Origin: Intestinimonas sp052065695
Lineage (GTDB): Bacteria > Bacillota > Clostridia > Oscillospirales > Oscillospiraceae
DNA length: 64,000 nt
Assembly (NCBI RefSeq): GCF_052065695.1
Contig: NZ_JBQHTM010000004.1
Span: forward strand, 1-64,000
Direction of reading: 5' to 3'
Shown here one piece after another: positions 42,559 to 51,046 of this stretch (positions are counted from its first letter, which is position 1; every line of letters begins with the position of its first letter). Position numbers and translations under genes: made by a program. Below the pieces are notes generated by a model that had not been told where the DNA came from, made no database searches, and saw only the letters and a program-made list of their open reading frames with translations.

Positions 42559-44478
42559 TTACTCGGGCTGAACGCCCGTCCACCAGATCCAGGGGGAGGT
42601 GCGGCCGATGTCCTGCTCCAGGGTCAGGGACAGGGTGAGGGTGACGTACCCCTCCAGTTCCCCCGTACCCAGGGCACAGGCGTCGGCGCCGTACTGACCC
42701 GTACAGAAGGCCATGGCCCCCTCCGTCCCCCAGATGGGCCGGAAGGCCAGCTCCACCCGGAAGGAGAGGGTGTCTGCCGTCTGGCTGAGGAGGGTAACGC
42801 TCCCCACCCGGACGTCGTCGGCCTTGAGGGGGTGGCCGTTGTTGGGAGCGGTGAGAAAGTGTTCGCCGTACCACGCCGCCCACGTCTCCCCCGCCTCCTG
42901 GCGGGAGGCCGCCGTATCGTCCTTTACGTTGATATTCATGTCCCAGGGCAGGTTATTGGCCCACATGGCCAGCTGCTCCGTCGTCCAGGTTTCCGGGTCT
43001 CCCGGCGGCAGGGTGTTCCAGCTGGGGCTGCTGCCCCGGTCGTGCCACTGGCCGTCTCCGCCGGCCTCACAGATGACACTCACATGGTACTGGAGGAGCA
43101 CATAGCCGGCGAAGTTCCCGGTGCCCCGTGGGACGCCACCCCGGAAGAGGGGCTCCACCGCCTGGATGCCCCCCGCGGGCTGGATGGCCAGGGTCACCCA
43201 GGTGTCGGCGTAGCGGTTTTTCGAATCGTCCACCACATAGGTGTAGACCCCGTCGTCCTCCCTGGCGCCCCCCAGGATACCGTTGCCCTTGCCGTAAAAG
43301 ACATTGGGCACCACCCACACGTCGCTGGCCTTCCAGGGGTTCCCCTCCGGGAGGGCGTAGAACTGCTGGCCGTAGGCCGACATCCAGCGGATGAGGACCT
43401 CGGCCTCATAGGAGCGCCGGCCGCCGGTCCAGTCGAAATCGGGGATGGTGACGGCGGTGGGGTCCAGGGCGGCCGCGGTGAGGCCGGGATCGGGCCGGAC
43501 CTGCCGGGGCAGGTAGTCGTTGCCGCTCTGGGCGGCGGTGGTGAAAGCCGCTGTCCCCACCAGCAGGGACAGGGCCAGGGTCAGGGCCACCGCCAGCCTG
43601 GAGATCTTTTTGGGGCTTGTCATAGAGGTCACCCTTTCCATCAGTTCTTGTTTCCCCGCCCCCATGGAGGTGGCGGAGAGGAGGAGCCCGCCGGGGTGGG
43701 CGGCCTGGGCGGCCAGGGCCACCAGGGTGCGGCCGTAGGGGATGCACTCCCCGGCCCCCAGGCGTTTGACCGCCGCCGCGTCACAGGCCAATTCACAGTC
43801 CCGGCGGGAGAGGACGGCGGCCGCCCACACCAGGGGGTGGAACCACCACAGGGTGAGGCAGATCCCCCGGAGGAGAGCCCAGAAATTGTCCCCGTGGGCG
43901 CGGTGGCACAGCTCGTGGGTGAGGGCGTGGCGGCAGGCCGCGGGGTCGTCGGCCACGCTGGGCGGTAAATAGATGGCCGGGCGGAAGAGCCCCGCCAGGC
44001 AGGGTCCCGGCAGGTCCGCCACCACATACACCGGCACCGGAACGGAACCGTCCGGCCGGGCACAGGGGACCCGGTCCCGGCGCAGGCGGCGGTAGAGCCG
44101 CACATTCCCCACCAGGAACCAGCCTCCCACGGCGGCGGCGCCGGTGAGCCACAGGGCAAAACACACCTGCCCCACAGTAAGGGCGGGGGCGGTCTCCACC
44201 GTCTCCGGCGGCGTGTAGGTCTGGGCCGGGGCACTCTCCCCCTCCGGCTGTTCCTCCGGCAGGGTCTGCACGGTCTGGGCCACCGGCGTGGGGGCCAGCT
44301 CCTCCGCCAACCGGGCGGGCCACACCGCCAGCCGACCCGGCACCAGCAGGCGCAGGGCCACCAGCAGCCACAGGGCGTACCGGCCCAGGGCGGGGATGCG
44401 CCGCCCCAGGGTATGGCGCAGGAGGAGCACGGCCAGGATCACCGCCGTGGCCCACAGCAGGTGCTCAGGGACGGTCAC
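42559..44478 (-). CDS. BlaR1/MecR1-type M56 family membrane metallopeptidase
   Basis: 639 residues. Membrane segments at the N-terminus are followed by a zinc peptidase core with HELCH (about residue 190, HExxH) and the downstream Glu in SRRDCELACDAAAVK. Another membrane helix lies at about residue 295 (ALTLALSLLVGTAAF), followed by a large extracellular sensor (~330-639) that is not recognisably penicillin-binding. It forms a sensor-protease pair with the BlaI repressor upstream (14-base overlap). The sensed ligand is unknown; antibiotic resistance is not implied, as no beta-lactamase gene is nearby. Confidence 0.85.
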   Translation of the reverse strand: MTVPEHLLWATAVILAVLLLRHTLGRRIPALGRYALWLLVALRLLVPGRLAVWPARLAEELAPTPVAQTVQTLPEEQPEGESAPAQTYTPPETVETAPALTVGQVCFALWLTGAAAVGGWFLVGNVRLYRRLRRDRVPCARPDGSVPVPVYVVADLPGPCLAGLFRPAIYLPPSVADDPAACRHALTHELCHRAHGDNFWALLRGICLTLWWFHPLVWAAAVLSRRDCELACDAAAVKRLGAGECIPYGRTLVALAAQAAHPGGLLLSATSMGAGKQELMERVTSMTSPKKISRLAVALTLALSLLVGTAAFTTAAQSGNDYLPRQVRPDPGLTAAALDPTAVTIPDFDWTGGRRSYEAEVLIRWMSAYGQQFYALPEGNPWKASDVWVVPNVFYGKGNGILGGAREDDGVYTYVVDDSKNRYADTWVTLAIQPAGGIQAVEPLFRGGVPRGTGNFAGYVLLQYHVSVICEAGGDGQWHDRGSSPSWNTLPPGDPETWTTEQLAMWANNLPWDMNINVKDDTAASRQEAGETWAAWYGEHFLTAPNNGHPLKADDVRVGSVTLLSQTADTLSFRVELAFRPIWGTEGAMAFCTGQYGADACALGTGELEGYVTLTLSLTLEQDIGRTSPWIWWTGVQPE

Positions 44479-44860
44479 GGCCGCTCCCCCCTTCCGCCCG
44501 GTCCAGGATGTCCATGAGGGTGCGGACGTCCTCCTCGGAGAGCCCTTTGGCGTCCACCATGGTGCTCACCAGACCGCCCAGGCTCCCCGCAAAGACCCGG
44601 TCCAGAAAGCGCTGGGCCTCCTGCCGCCGGGCCTCCTGCCGGGGACAGGCGGGCTCGTACACCCTGGCCCGGCCCTCTTCGTGGTAGGTCACCGCCCCCT
44701 TCTTCTCCATGCGGTTGAGGAAGGAGATCACCGTGTGCTTGCCCCACCCGGTCTCCCCCTCCAGCGCCGCCGTCAGCTGGGCGATGGTCTGGCCGCCATG
44801 GTCCCACAGGGCCTCCATCACCCGCCACTCCGACGCCGTCAGACTGATGGGCGCTTCCAT
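44465..44860 (-). CDS. BlaI/MecI/CopY family repressor
   Basis: A 131-residue winged-helix repressor with LTASEWRVMEALWDHG at the N-terminus and GWGKHTVISFLNRMEKKGAV recognition-helix region, followed by a dimerisation helix. The ATG at 44860 is chosen because GGAGG lies eight bases ahead; a GTG nine bases earlier overlaps the ribosome site. It probably represses its own operon by binding the inverted repeat at 44887-44916 until cleaved through the M56 partner. Confidence 0.9.
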   Translation of the reverse strand: MEAPISLTASEWRVMEALWDHGGQTIAQLTAALEGETGWGKHTVISFLNRMEKKGAVTYHEEGRARVYEPACPRQEARRQEAQRFLDRVFAGSLGGLVSTMVDAKGLSEEDVRTLMDILDRAEGGSGRDRP

Positions 44861-44886
44861 ACGCTCCACCTCCTTGGTAAGTATTT

Positions 44887-44925
44887 GTCTACCTGGAGCA
44901 TAGCACAGAGGTAGACAGTTGTCAA
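44887..44925 (-). promoter_or_regulatory. blaI-blaR promoter overlapped by BlaI-type operator
   Basis: Minus-strand TTGACA at 44920-44925, a 17-base spacer and TATGCT at 44897-44902. Inverted arms GTCTACCT (44887-44894) and AGGTAGAC (44909-44916) flank the -10, one in the spacer. This is the expected layout for autorepression. Confidence 0.85.
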
Positions 44926-44960
44926 CCTATTGGGGGGGAGGTTTTGAGGGCCACTCTTCA

Positions 44961-45290
44961 AACCACACCACGTCGCAGAAGAGGTAATACCAGTCAGCGG
45001 CGCCACGCCCCCACACCCACCCGCGCAGGCGGCGAAAAAAGTGGAGATAGAACCACGGCTTGTCCCTGTTCCACCGGCGGAGTCACCTGTGGACGGTGCT
45101 GGTCCACAGCGGGGGCGTAAAGACGGGCCGCCGGATTCCTATTTGGAGCCACTCAACCCGCACGGGAGCCCCTTTTTCTTTGGATTCCAAAAACCGTTCT
45201 TTTTCCAGCAGGGAAGCGAAACGGGTTTTGAACCGTCTCCCCCGTCCTTGCACATCACAGAATGGTTCATGGTCCGGGGCGTGGTTTGGA
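44961..45290 (+). repeat. family A long intergenic repeat, copy A6
   Basis: A forward copy with all landmarks; the hairpin loop side reads GGGAAGCGAAACGGG, the least well paired version. B4 follows directly, as B1 precedes A1. Confidence 0.9.
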
Positions 45291-45298
45291 GCGCAATC

Positions 45299-45422
45299 AG
45301 GGGCCCCGGGAAAGCGCGCAGCGCTTTTCTGGGGAGAGGAGGGGCAAGGGAGCGAAGCGAGACCTGGCCGTCAGGCCGGGGTGAGCGGTGCGGACTTTGC
45401 CCCGACGACGTCGCGCCCCACA
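45299..45422 (+). repeat. family B structured repeat, copy B4
   Basis: The long stem CCCCGGGAAAGCGC / GCGCTTTTCTGGGG with a three-base loop and two G-T pairs, then GAGAGGAGGGGCAAGG, CTGGCCGTCAGGCC and GGACTTTGCCCCGACGACG. Confidence 0.9.
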
Positions 45423-45446
45423 AACAGCGCAGTACCGCTATAAAAA

Positions 45447-45480
45447 CGAAGCGGTCCGCCGATTGGCGGACCGCTTTCTC
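45447..45480 (-). terminator. nup operon terminator
   Basis: The hairpin AGCGGTCCGCC / GGCGGACCGCT with a T-rich minus-strand tail (CGTTTTTA). Confidence 0.85.
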
Positions 45481-45486
45481 GTTTCC

Positions 45487-46482
45487 TTATCTGTCTTCTC
45501 TGAAGTAAGCGTTGCCCAGGGACGCAGGAGGTTGATTTTCCCGCTTCTTGCGCATGCTGACGGCCACCAGAACGATGACGGTGACCACATAGGGCAGGAT
45601 TTTGTAGAGCTGGCTGGGGATAAAGGGGAGCTGAAGGCGCATGTAGAGGATCATGAGGGCGCCGAAGAGGATGGAGCCCCAGATGGCGTTGAGGGGCCGC
45701 CACAGGCAGAAGATGACCAGCGCCACGGCCAGCCAGCCCTCGCCGGAGAGGCCCTCGTGGTTCCACACGCAGCCGGCGATGGTCATGATGTAGACCATGC
45801 CGCCGATGGCCGAGATGCCGCCGCCGATGACGGTGGCCAGATACTTGTAGCGGGTGATGTTGATGCCGGCGGCGTCGGCGGTGGCGGGGGACTCGCCCAC
45901 GGAGCGCAGGTGGAGCCCGGCCCGGCTGCGGGTGAGGAACCAGGCCATGGCCACGGCGATGACCACCCCCACATAGACGAAGATGTTATAGCCGAAGATC
46001 AGGGGCCCCACCACGGGCAGCCCCCTCAGGGCCGCCGGGAAGGGGGAATTGGCAAAGACGTCCTTAAGGGCGTTGCTGATGGCCACGTAGCCGCCGGCGC
46101 TCACCCGCATGTACTCGCCGATGAACTGTCCGGCGCCGGTGCCGAAGATGGCCAGGGCCAGGCCGGTGACGTTCTGGTTGGCCCGGAGGGAGATGGTGAG
46201 GAAGGCGTAGATGAGGGCGCCGAAGGCTCCGGCCAGGAAGGCGAAGAGGATGGCCAGCACCACGGCCACGATGCCGTTGGCGCTCCCGCCGGCGGCCTGC
46301 TCGTAGTAGAAGGCCGCCCCCAGGCCCAGGGCGCCGCCCATGTACATCATGCCCTCCACGCCCAGGTTCAGATTGCCCGCCTTTTCCGACAGGATCTCGC
46401 CCACGGTGCCGAAGAGGAGAGGCGTGCCGTTGAGGACGGCGGCGCTGATGAGAAGGACCAGGAAGCTCTGATTGATGCTCAT
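45487..46482 (-). CDS. nucleoside/purine ABC transporter permease (YufQ/NupC-like)
   Basis: A 331-residue permease with about nine membrane helices, the family motif EILSEKAGNLNLGVEGMM near residue 30 and VGESPATADAAGIN in the coupling region. It forms the membrane channel with the upstream permease (4-base overlap). The BMP-type lipoprotein and the double-domain ATPase identify a nucleoside or purine importer. The substrate is inferred from homology and the neighbouring xpt. Confidence 0.88.
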   Translation of the reverse strand: MSINQSFLVLLISAAVLNGTPLLFGTVGEILSEKAGNLNLGVEGMMYMGGALGLGAAFYYEQAAGGSANGIVAVVLAILFAFLAGAFGALIYAFLTISLRANQNVTGLALAIFGTGAGQFIGEYMRVSAGGYVAISNALKDVFANSPFPAALRGLPVVGPLIFGYNIFVYVGVVIAVAMAWFLTRSRAGLHLRSVGESPATADAAGINITRYKYLATVIGGGISAIGGMVYIMTIAGCVWNHEGLSGEGWLAVALVIFCLWRPLNAIWGSILFGALMILYMRLQLPFIPSQLYKILPYVVTVIVLVAVSMRKKRENQPPASLGNAYFREDR

Positions 46483-47567
46483 GCGCCGGTCACCTCCTTG
46501 TGGTGACCCCGGAGGATCACCCGGTAATTGATGAAGAACTCACAGCCCAGCATGCAGAAGAGGACCACGCCGGTGATGATGTCGGAGATGGAAGCGGGCA
46601 CCTGCATCTGGGTCTGGAGGGTGTCGGCGCCCTTCTCCAGCACGGCCAGGAGGGCGGAGATGCCCACCATGGCGAAGGGGTTGAGCTGAGCCAGCCACGC
46701 CACGGTGATGGCGGTGAAGCCCACCCCGGCGGCCACCCCGGAGTGGAGGGTGTTGTCGGCGCCGGAGGAGACGATGAAGCCCACCAGGCCGGACACCGCC
46801 CCCGAAAGGAACATGGTCCGCATGACGATGCGCCCCACGTTCATGCCGGCGTAGCGGGCGGTATTCTCGCTCTCGCCCACCACGGCGATCTCATAGCCCT
46901 GCTTGGTGTACTTCATGTAGAAGTACATGAGGACGGTGAGGGCCAGCACGATGATCCAGCCGCAGTGGACCCCCAGCACCTTGGGGAGGACGCCGGCGGA
47001 GTCGTACTGGGGGATGATCTGGGAGCCGGGCCGGCCCTCCCAGGGTCCGCCCTGGAGCCAGTTGACAATGCCAATGGCGATGTAGTTCATCATGAGGGTG
47101 AAAAGGGTCTCGTTGGTGCCCCACCGGGTCTTGAAGAAGGCGGGGATCAGGGCCCAGATGCCGCCGAACACGGCCCCGGCGATGGCCATGACCACCAACA
47201 GCACCGGCCCAGGCAGCCTGTCGGCCCAGAAGAGGGCGAAGTAGGCGGCCCCCACGGCGCCGGCGGTGATCTGGCCCTCGGCGCCGATGTTCCAGAACTT
47301 CATCTTGAAGCAGGGGGTGATGGCCAGGGCGGTGCCCAGCAGGGGGATGGCGATGCGCACCGTCTGGCGGATGGCCGTCTTTTTGCCCAGGGAGCCGGTG
47401 AGGATGGTGCCGTAGGCCGAGATGGGGTTATTCCCGATGAGGAGAAAGACGACGGCGCCGATGAGGATGGCCACCACGAAGGCGGCCGCCCGGATGGCCC
47501 ACATCTTTCCCCGGGACATGCCGTCCCGCTTGGCCAGCCGGATGAGGGGGGTATTGGCTTCATGCAT
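46479..47567 (-). CDS. nucleoside/purine ABC transporter permease (YufP/NupB-like)
   Basis: A 362-residue permease: N-terminal cytoplasmic region, then about nine helices, with FKMKFWNIGAEGQITAGAVGA (family motif, about residues 87-107, broken here as FKMKFWNIGAEGQ) and VGESENTARYAGMN as the ATPase-contact loop. It overlaps the ATPase gene by eight bases and the next permease by four, a typical importer operon. Confidence 0.88.
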   Translation of the reverse strand: MHEANTPLIRLAKRDGMSRGKMWAIRAAAFVVAILIGAVVFLLIGNNPISAYGTILTGSLGKKTAIRQTVRIAIPLLGTALAITPCFKMKFWNIGAEGQITAGAVGAAYFALFWADRLPGPVLLVVMAIAGAVFGGIWALIPAFFKTRWGTNETLFTLMMNYIAIGIVNWLQGGPWEGRPGSQIIPQYDSAGVLPKVLGVHCGWIIVLALTVLMYFYMKYTKQGYEIAVVGESENTARYAGMNVGRIVMRTMFLSGAVSGLVGFIVSSGADNTLHSGVAAGVGFTAITVAWLAQLNPFAMVGISALLAVLEKGADTLQTQMQVPASISDIITGVVLFCMLGCEFFINYRVILRGHHKEVTGA

Positions 47568-49155
47568 GGTCTTCCGCCTCCTTTCCGCCGCCTACGTGGG
47601 TCATGAGGAGACCCACTTCCTCCTTGGTGGCGGTGCGGCCGTCCACCACCCCGGAGACCCGGCCTCCGCAGAGGACCAGGATGCGGTCACACAGCTCCAG
47701 CAGCACGTCCAGGTCCTCGCCCACCATGAGGACGGCCACCCCCTTCATCTTCTGCTCGTTGAGGAGGCGGTAGATGGTGTAGGAGGAGTTGATGTCCAGG
47801 CCCCGGACGGGGTAGGCCGTCATGAGTACCGTGGGGCTGGAGGCGATCTCCCGGCCCACCAGCACCTTCTGTACGTTGCCGCCGGAGAGCCGCCGCACCG
47901 GGGTGTTCACCCCGGGGGTGACGATCTCCAGCTCGTCGATGAGCTTCTCGGCCAGGGCCTTGGGAGGCTTCCGGTCCACGAAGGGACCGGGGTGCTCCTT
48001 GTAGGTCTTGAGCATCATGTTGTCCACCATGCCCATGCCCCCCACCAGGCCCATGCCCAGCCGGTCCTCAGGCACAAAGGCCAGGGAGACGCCGATCTTC
48101 TGGATCTGGGTGGGGGTCTTCCCCACCAGCTCCTCCCCCGCCTTGTCTACCGGCACGTGCTTGCCGGCAATGTCGCTCTTGGGGTGGGGCGGATAGTAGA
48201 AGATGTGGCCCGACTCCGCCTTCTGGAGCCCGGCGATGGCCTCCAGCAGCTCCTTCTGGCCCGAGCCGGCGATGCCGGCGATGCCCAGGATCTCGCCGCC
48301 CATGGCCTGGAAGCTCACGTCGGTGAGGGCGGGCACCCCGTCGCTGCCCAGGCAGTTGAGGCCCTTCACCTCCAGCCGCAGGTCGTGGTACTTGGCCTCC
48401 GGCCGGTCGATGTTCAGGCTCACCGCGTGGCCCACCATCATCTCGGTGAGCTTCTGGGGGTCGGTGTCGGCGGTGTTCACCGTGCCGATGTACTTGCCCT
48501 TGCGCAGCACCGCCACCTTGTCCGATATGGCCATGACCTCGTGGAGCTTGTGGGTGATGATGACGATGGCCTTGCCGTCGGCCTTCATGGCCCGCAGGAT
48601 GTCGAAGAGGCGTTCGGTCTCCTGGGGGGTGAGCACCGCCGTGGGCTCGTCCAGGATGAGGATGTCGGCCCCCCGGTAGAGGACCTTGACGATCTCCACC
48701 GTCTGCTTCTCCGACACCGACATGTCGTAGATCTTCTTGTCCGGGTCGATGCCGAAGCCGTACCGGTCGCTGATCTCCCGCACCTTGCGGGCGATCTCCT
48801 TCCGGTCCAGCTTCTTTCCGTCGTGGAGGCCCAGGACGATGTTCTCGGCGGCGGTGAACACGTCCACCAGCTTGTAGTGCTGGTGGATCATGCCGATGCC
48901 GTGGTCGTAGGCGTCCTTGGGGGAGCGGATGGCGATGGGCTTCCCCTCCATGAGGATCTCGCCCTCGTCGGGCAGGTAGATTCCCGCCAGCATATTCATC
49001 AGCGTGGTCTTGCCGCTGCCGTTCTCCCCCAGCAGGGAGAGGATCTCCCCCCGGTCCAGGGCCAGGTCGATGTGGTCGTTGGCCACCACCTTGGCGCCGA
49101 AGCGCTTGGTGATGCCCCGCAGCTCAATGGCGTGGACAGTTTCCAAGGCTGTCAT
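47560..49155 (-). CDS. nucleoside/purine ABC transporter ATPase, two nucleotide-binding domains (YufO/NupA-like)
   Basis: A 531-residue tandem ATPase. Domain 1 has a full Walker A (LLGENGSGKTT, about residue 40), signature-like MSVSEKQTVE and Walker B ILILDEP. Domain 2 has a degenerate P-loop (IAGIAGSGQKEL), LSGGNVQKV and no typical DEP motif (MTAYPVRGLD), as usual for sugar/nucleoside-type importers. It powers the two permeases. A terminator-like hairpin (49235) between it and the binding-protein gene should lower its expression relative to the receptor. Confidence 0.92.
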   Translation of the reverse strand: MTALETVHAIELRGITKRFGAKVVANDHIDLALDRGEILSLLGENGSGKTTLMNMLAGIYLPDEGEILMEGKPIAIRSPKDAYDHGIGMIHQHYKLVDVFTAAENIVLGLHDGKKLDRKEIARKVREISDRYGFGIDPDKKIYDMSVSEKQTVEIVKVLYRGADILILDEPTAVLTPQETERLFDILRAMKADGKAIVIITHKLHEVMAISDKVAVLRKGKYIGTVNTADTDPQKLTEMMVGHAVSLNIDRPEAKYHDLRLEVKGLNCLGSDGVPALTDVSFQAMGGEILGIAGIAGSGQKELLEAIAGLQKAESGHIFYYPPHPKSDIAGKHVPVDKAGEELVGKTPTQIQKIGVSLAFVPEDRLGMGLVGGMGMVDNMMLKTYKEHPGPFVDRKPPKALAEKLIDELEIVTPGVNTPVRRLSGGNVQKVLVGREIASSPTVLMTAYPVRGLDINSSYTIYRLLNEQKMKGVAVLMVGEDLDVLLELCDRILVLCGGRVSGVVDGRTATKEEVGLLMTHVGGGKEAEDHA

Positions 49156-49234
49156 CCTTTCTCCCGTCTCCGTGACGGCCGTTTCTCGATTCCATTATAC
49201 CGGAGGCCAATGGCCGGGGCAAGCCCCCGGAAAA

Positions 49235-49268
49235 AACGGGAGGACCGCCGGGACGGCGGTCCTCCCTT
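49235..49268 (-). terminator. partial terminator between binding protein and ATPase genes
   Basis: The hairpin GGGAGGACCGCC / GGCGGTCCTCCC followed by TTTTTT on the minus strand. It probably sets higher expression of the lipoprotein than of the downstream importer genes. Confidence 0.85.
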
Positions 49269-49286
49269 CTGCGCGCGGTATGACGC

Positions 49287-50552
49287 TTAATAAGCCTCGT
49301 TGACCCACTCGATGCCGTCGATCTTGGCGGTGAAGTAGGGGGCGGACTGGAAGTAGGACTCGTGGAAAGCGCCGTCAAACACGGCCTCCTCAGAGTCGGC
49401 CACGAAGTCGCCGTCGGTGTCGATGGCCATGCAGGAGGTCATCTCGGCGCCGTCCACGGTGAAGGTGGAGGTGTCAAAGACCTGGAGGGTGCCGTCGTGG
49501 ATCTGCTGCTCCACCTCGGCCAGCTTCTCAGCGGTGCCGGCGGCGGCGATGTCCTCGTTGAGGGGAGTCATGACCACGGCGCCCATGTCCATGCCGTGGC
49601 ACCAATCCTGGTCGAACTCCTCGCCGTTGGCCACGGCCTCGATGGCGTACTCAAAGTAGATGGACCAGTCGATGCGGGTGCCGATGAGGGAGGCCTCGGG
49701 GGCGATGGAGATCATGTCGTTGTTGTAGCCGGTGTGGAAGGCGCCGGCGGCCTGGGCGGCGGTGGCGGGGGTGGTGTTGTCGGAGTGCTGGGAGATCATG
49801 ATGCAGCCCTCATCGCACAGGGCCTGGGCGGCGTTGCCCTCGGCGGTGGCGTCGGACCAGGAGCCCACGAAGTTGACCTTCATGGTCACGCTGGGGCACA
49901 CGCTCTTGGCGCCCAGGTAGTAGGCGGTAAAGCCGGAGATCACCTCGGCGAAGGAGTAGGCGCCCACGTAGCCGATGACGGCCTGCTCGGGGGTAATCTC
50001 GCCGTTGTCGATCATCTCCTGCATCTTCATGCCGGCCACCACGCCGGCCAGGTAGCGGCCCTCATAGATGTTGGCAAAGGCGTTGTGGGTGTTGGGCAGG
50101 TCGTCCACGGCGGAGGCCTGGTTGGTGCAGGAGATGAACTGGATGTCGGGGTAGTCGGGGGCCACCTTCAGCATGTACTCCTCAAAGCCGAAGGAGTTGT
50201 TGATGATGAGCTGGCAGCCCTCCTCGGCCAGCTCGATGTTGGCCTCCTCGCAGGAGGAGTCCTCACCGATATTCCACTTCACGCTCCACTCCACGTTGAT
50301 GCCCTTGGCGGCCAGGGCCTCGGTAGCGGCCTCCTGGCCGCGGATGAAGTTGTAGGTGTAGCCCTGGTCGTTCTCGTCGCCGATGCAGATGAGGCCCACC
50401 TTCACGGTCTTGGCGCCGTCGGTCTCCACGGGGGTGGTCTCGGCGGTGCCGGAGTCGGCGGGGGTGGTCTCGGTGCTGCCGCCGCCGGAGCAGGCGGCCA
50501 GGCCGAAGATCATGGACCCGGCCAGGAGCATGGCAAGGATGCGCTTCTTCAT
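49287..50552 (-). CDS. BMP family nucleoside-binding lipoprotein
   Basis: A 421-residue lipoprotein: signal peptide, lipobox LAAC (Cys21), a Ser/Thr/Glu linker, then the BMP/PnrA fold with VGLICIGDENDQGYTYNF, the nucleoside-clamp region INNSFGFEEYMLKVAPDYP and GRYLAGVVAGM. It captures nucleosides or purine bases outside the cell for the permease pair. AGGAGG lies ahead of the start. A GGCTGT-GA-CAGCC hairpin with T-rich tail precedes the gene at about 50590-50620; no known purine riboswitch was recognised. Confidence 0.9.
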   Translation of the reverse strand: MKKRILAMLLAGSMIFGLAACSGGGSTETTPADSGTAETTPVETDGAKTVKVGLICIGDENDQGYTYNFIRGQEAATEALAAKGINVEWSVKWNIGEDSSCEEANIELAEEGCQLIINNSFGFEEYMLKVAPDYPDIQFISCTNQASAVDDLPNTHNAFANIYEGRYLAGVVAGMKMQEMIDNGEITPEQAVIGYVGAYSFAEVISGFTAYYLGAKSVCPSVTMKVNFVGSWSDATAEGNAAQALCDEGCIMISQHSDNTTPATAAQAAGAFHTGYNNDMISIAPEASLIGTRIDWSIYFEYAIEAVANGEEFDQDWCHGMDMGAVVMTPLNEDIAAAGTAEKLAEVEQQIHDGTLQVFDTSTFTVDGAEMTSCMAIDTDGDFVADSEEAVFDGAFHESYFQSAPYFTAKIDGIEWVNEAY

Positions 50553-50816
50553 GATTCATTGTCCTCCTCAAAAATATGTTTGACACCCAAAAACGCAAAA
50601 CGGCTGTCACAGCCGGGGTATCCGATGGAGAATACGTACCGCGGCGGGACAGCCGAAAGGCGATCCGCTCATCCCGGCAGGAGGGATTTGAACCCTCCCG
50701 CTCGGCTGCGGCAGCATGCTGGGAACCTATGTAATGAAAAAAGAATCGGTGAGCAAGGGACAGCAGCATTTTTTGCGGGGCGCGGCTTCCCAGATGCGCC
50801 CTCATTCGGCGGCGTC

Positions 50817-50873
50817 AGTCGCAGAACTCGATGCTGCCGTCGTCTCCCATGGACTTGACTCTCGCTAAGGATC
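50817..50873 (-). pseudogene. 3' remnant of a second xpt gene
   Basis: In frame on the minus strand these bases encode SLARVKSMGDDGSIEFCD and a stop, identical to the last 18 residues of the intact Xpt at 51047, although the DNA differs at about a dozen, almost all synonymous, sites. Nothing of the upstream gene remains; homology breaks at about 50874, where a CCCAAAGCGG hairpin begins. It looks like the tail of an older xpt that has been replaced or deleted. Confidence 0.85.
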
Positions 50874-50875
50874 TC

Positions 50876-51040
50876 CCAAAGCGGCCCGGCCGCTTTGGGT
50901 ACCCATTGGATCAAACATGCTCGGCGGGAGTGAATCCCGCCTGCGCCAAGATTCCGCCTCCGGCGGAATGCTTGTGCGGCGTTACCGCCGCCCCGCGCTG
51001 CGGGGCCCCAGTGGAATCCCTGGCTCCGCCACGGTTTCAA
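50876..51040. repeat. chain of GC-rich hairpins between the xpt tail copies
   Basis: Five consecutive inverted repeats: CCCAAAGCGGCC/GGCCGCTTTGGG, GGCGGGA/TCCCGCC, ATTCCGCC/GGCGGAAT, GGCG/CGCC and CCCGC/GCGGG. They lie exactly between the two xpt 3' ends, suggesting a palindromic insertion or a rearrangement scar. No gene is seen. Confidence 0.7.
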
Positions 51041-51046
51041 TCAACT

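Noticed and set aside
50670..50720. Functional tRNA gene on the minus strand
   Set aside because: Only a T-arm and part of an acceptor strand are present; no D-arm, anticodon arm or matching 5' acceptor.
50553..51046. Purine riboswitch upstream of the BMP lipoprotein or xpt
   Set aside because: The conserved loop-loop and junction sequences of the guanine/adenine riboswitch were not found, and the xpt leader is too short.
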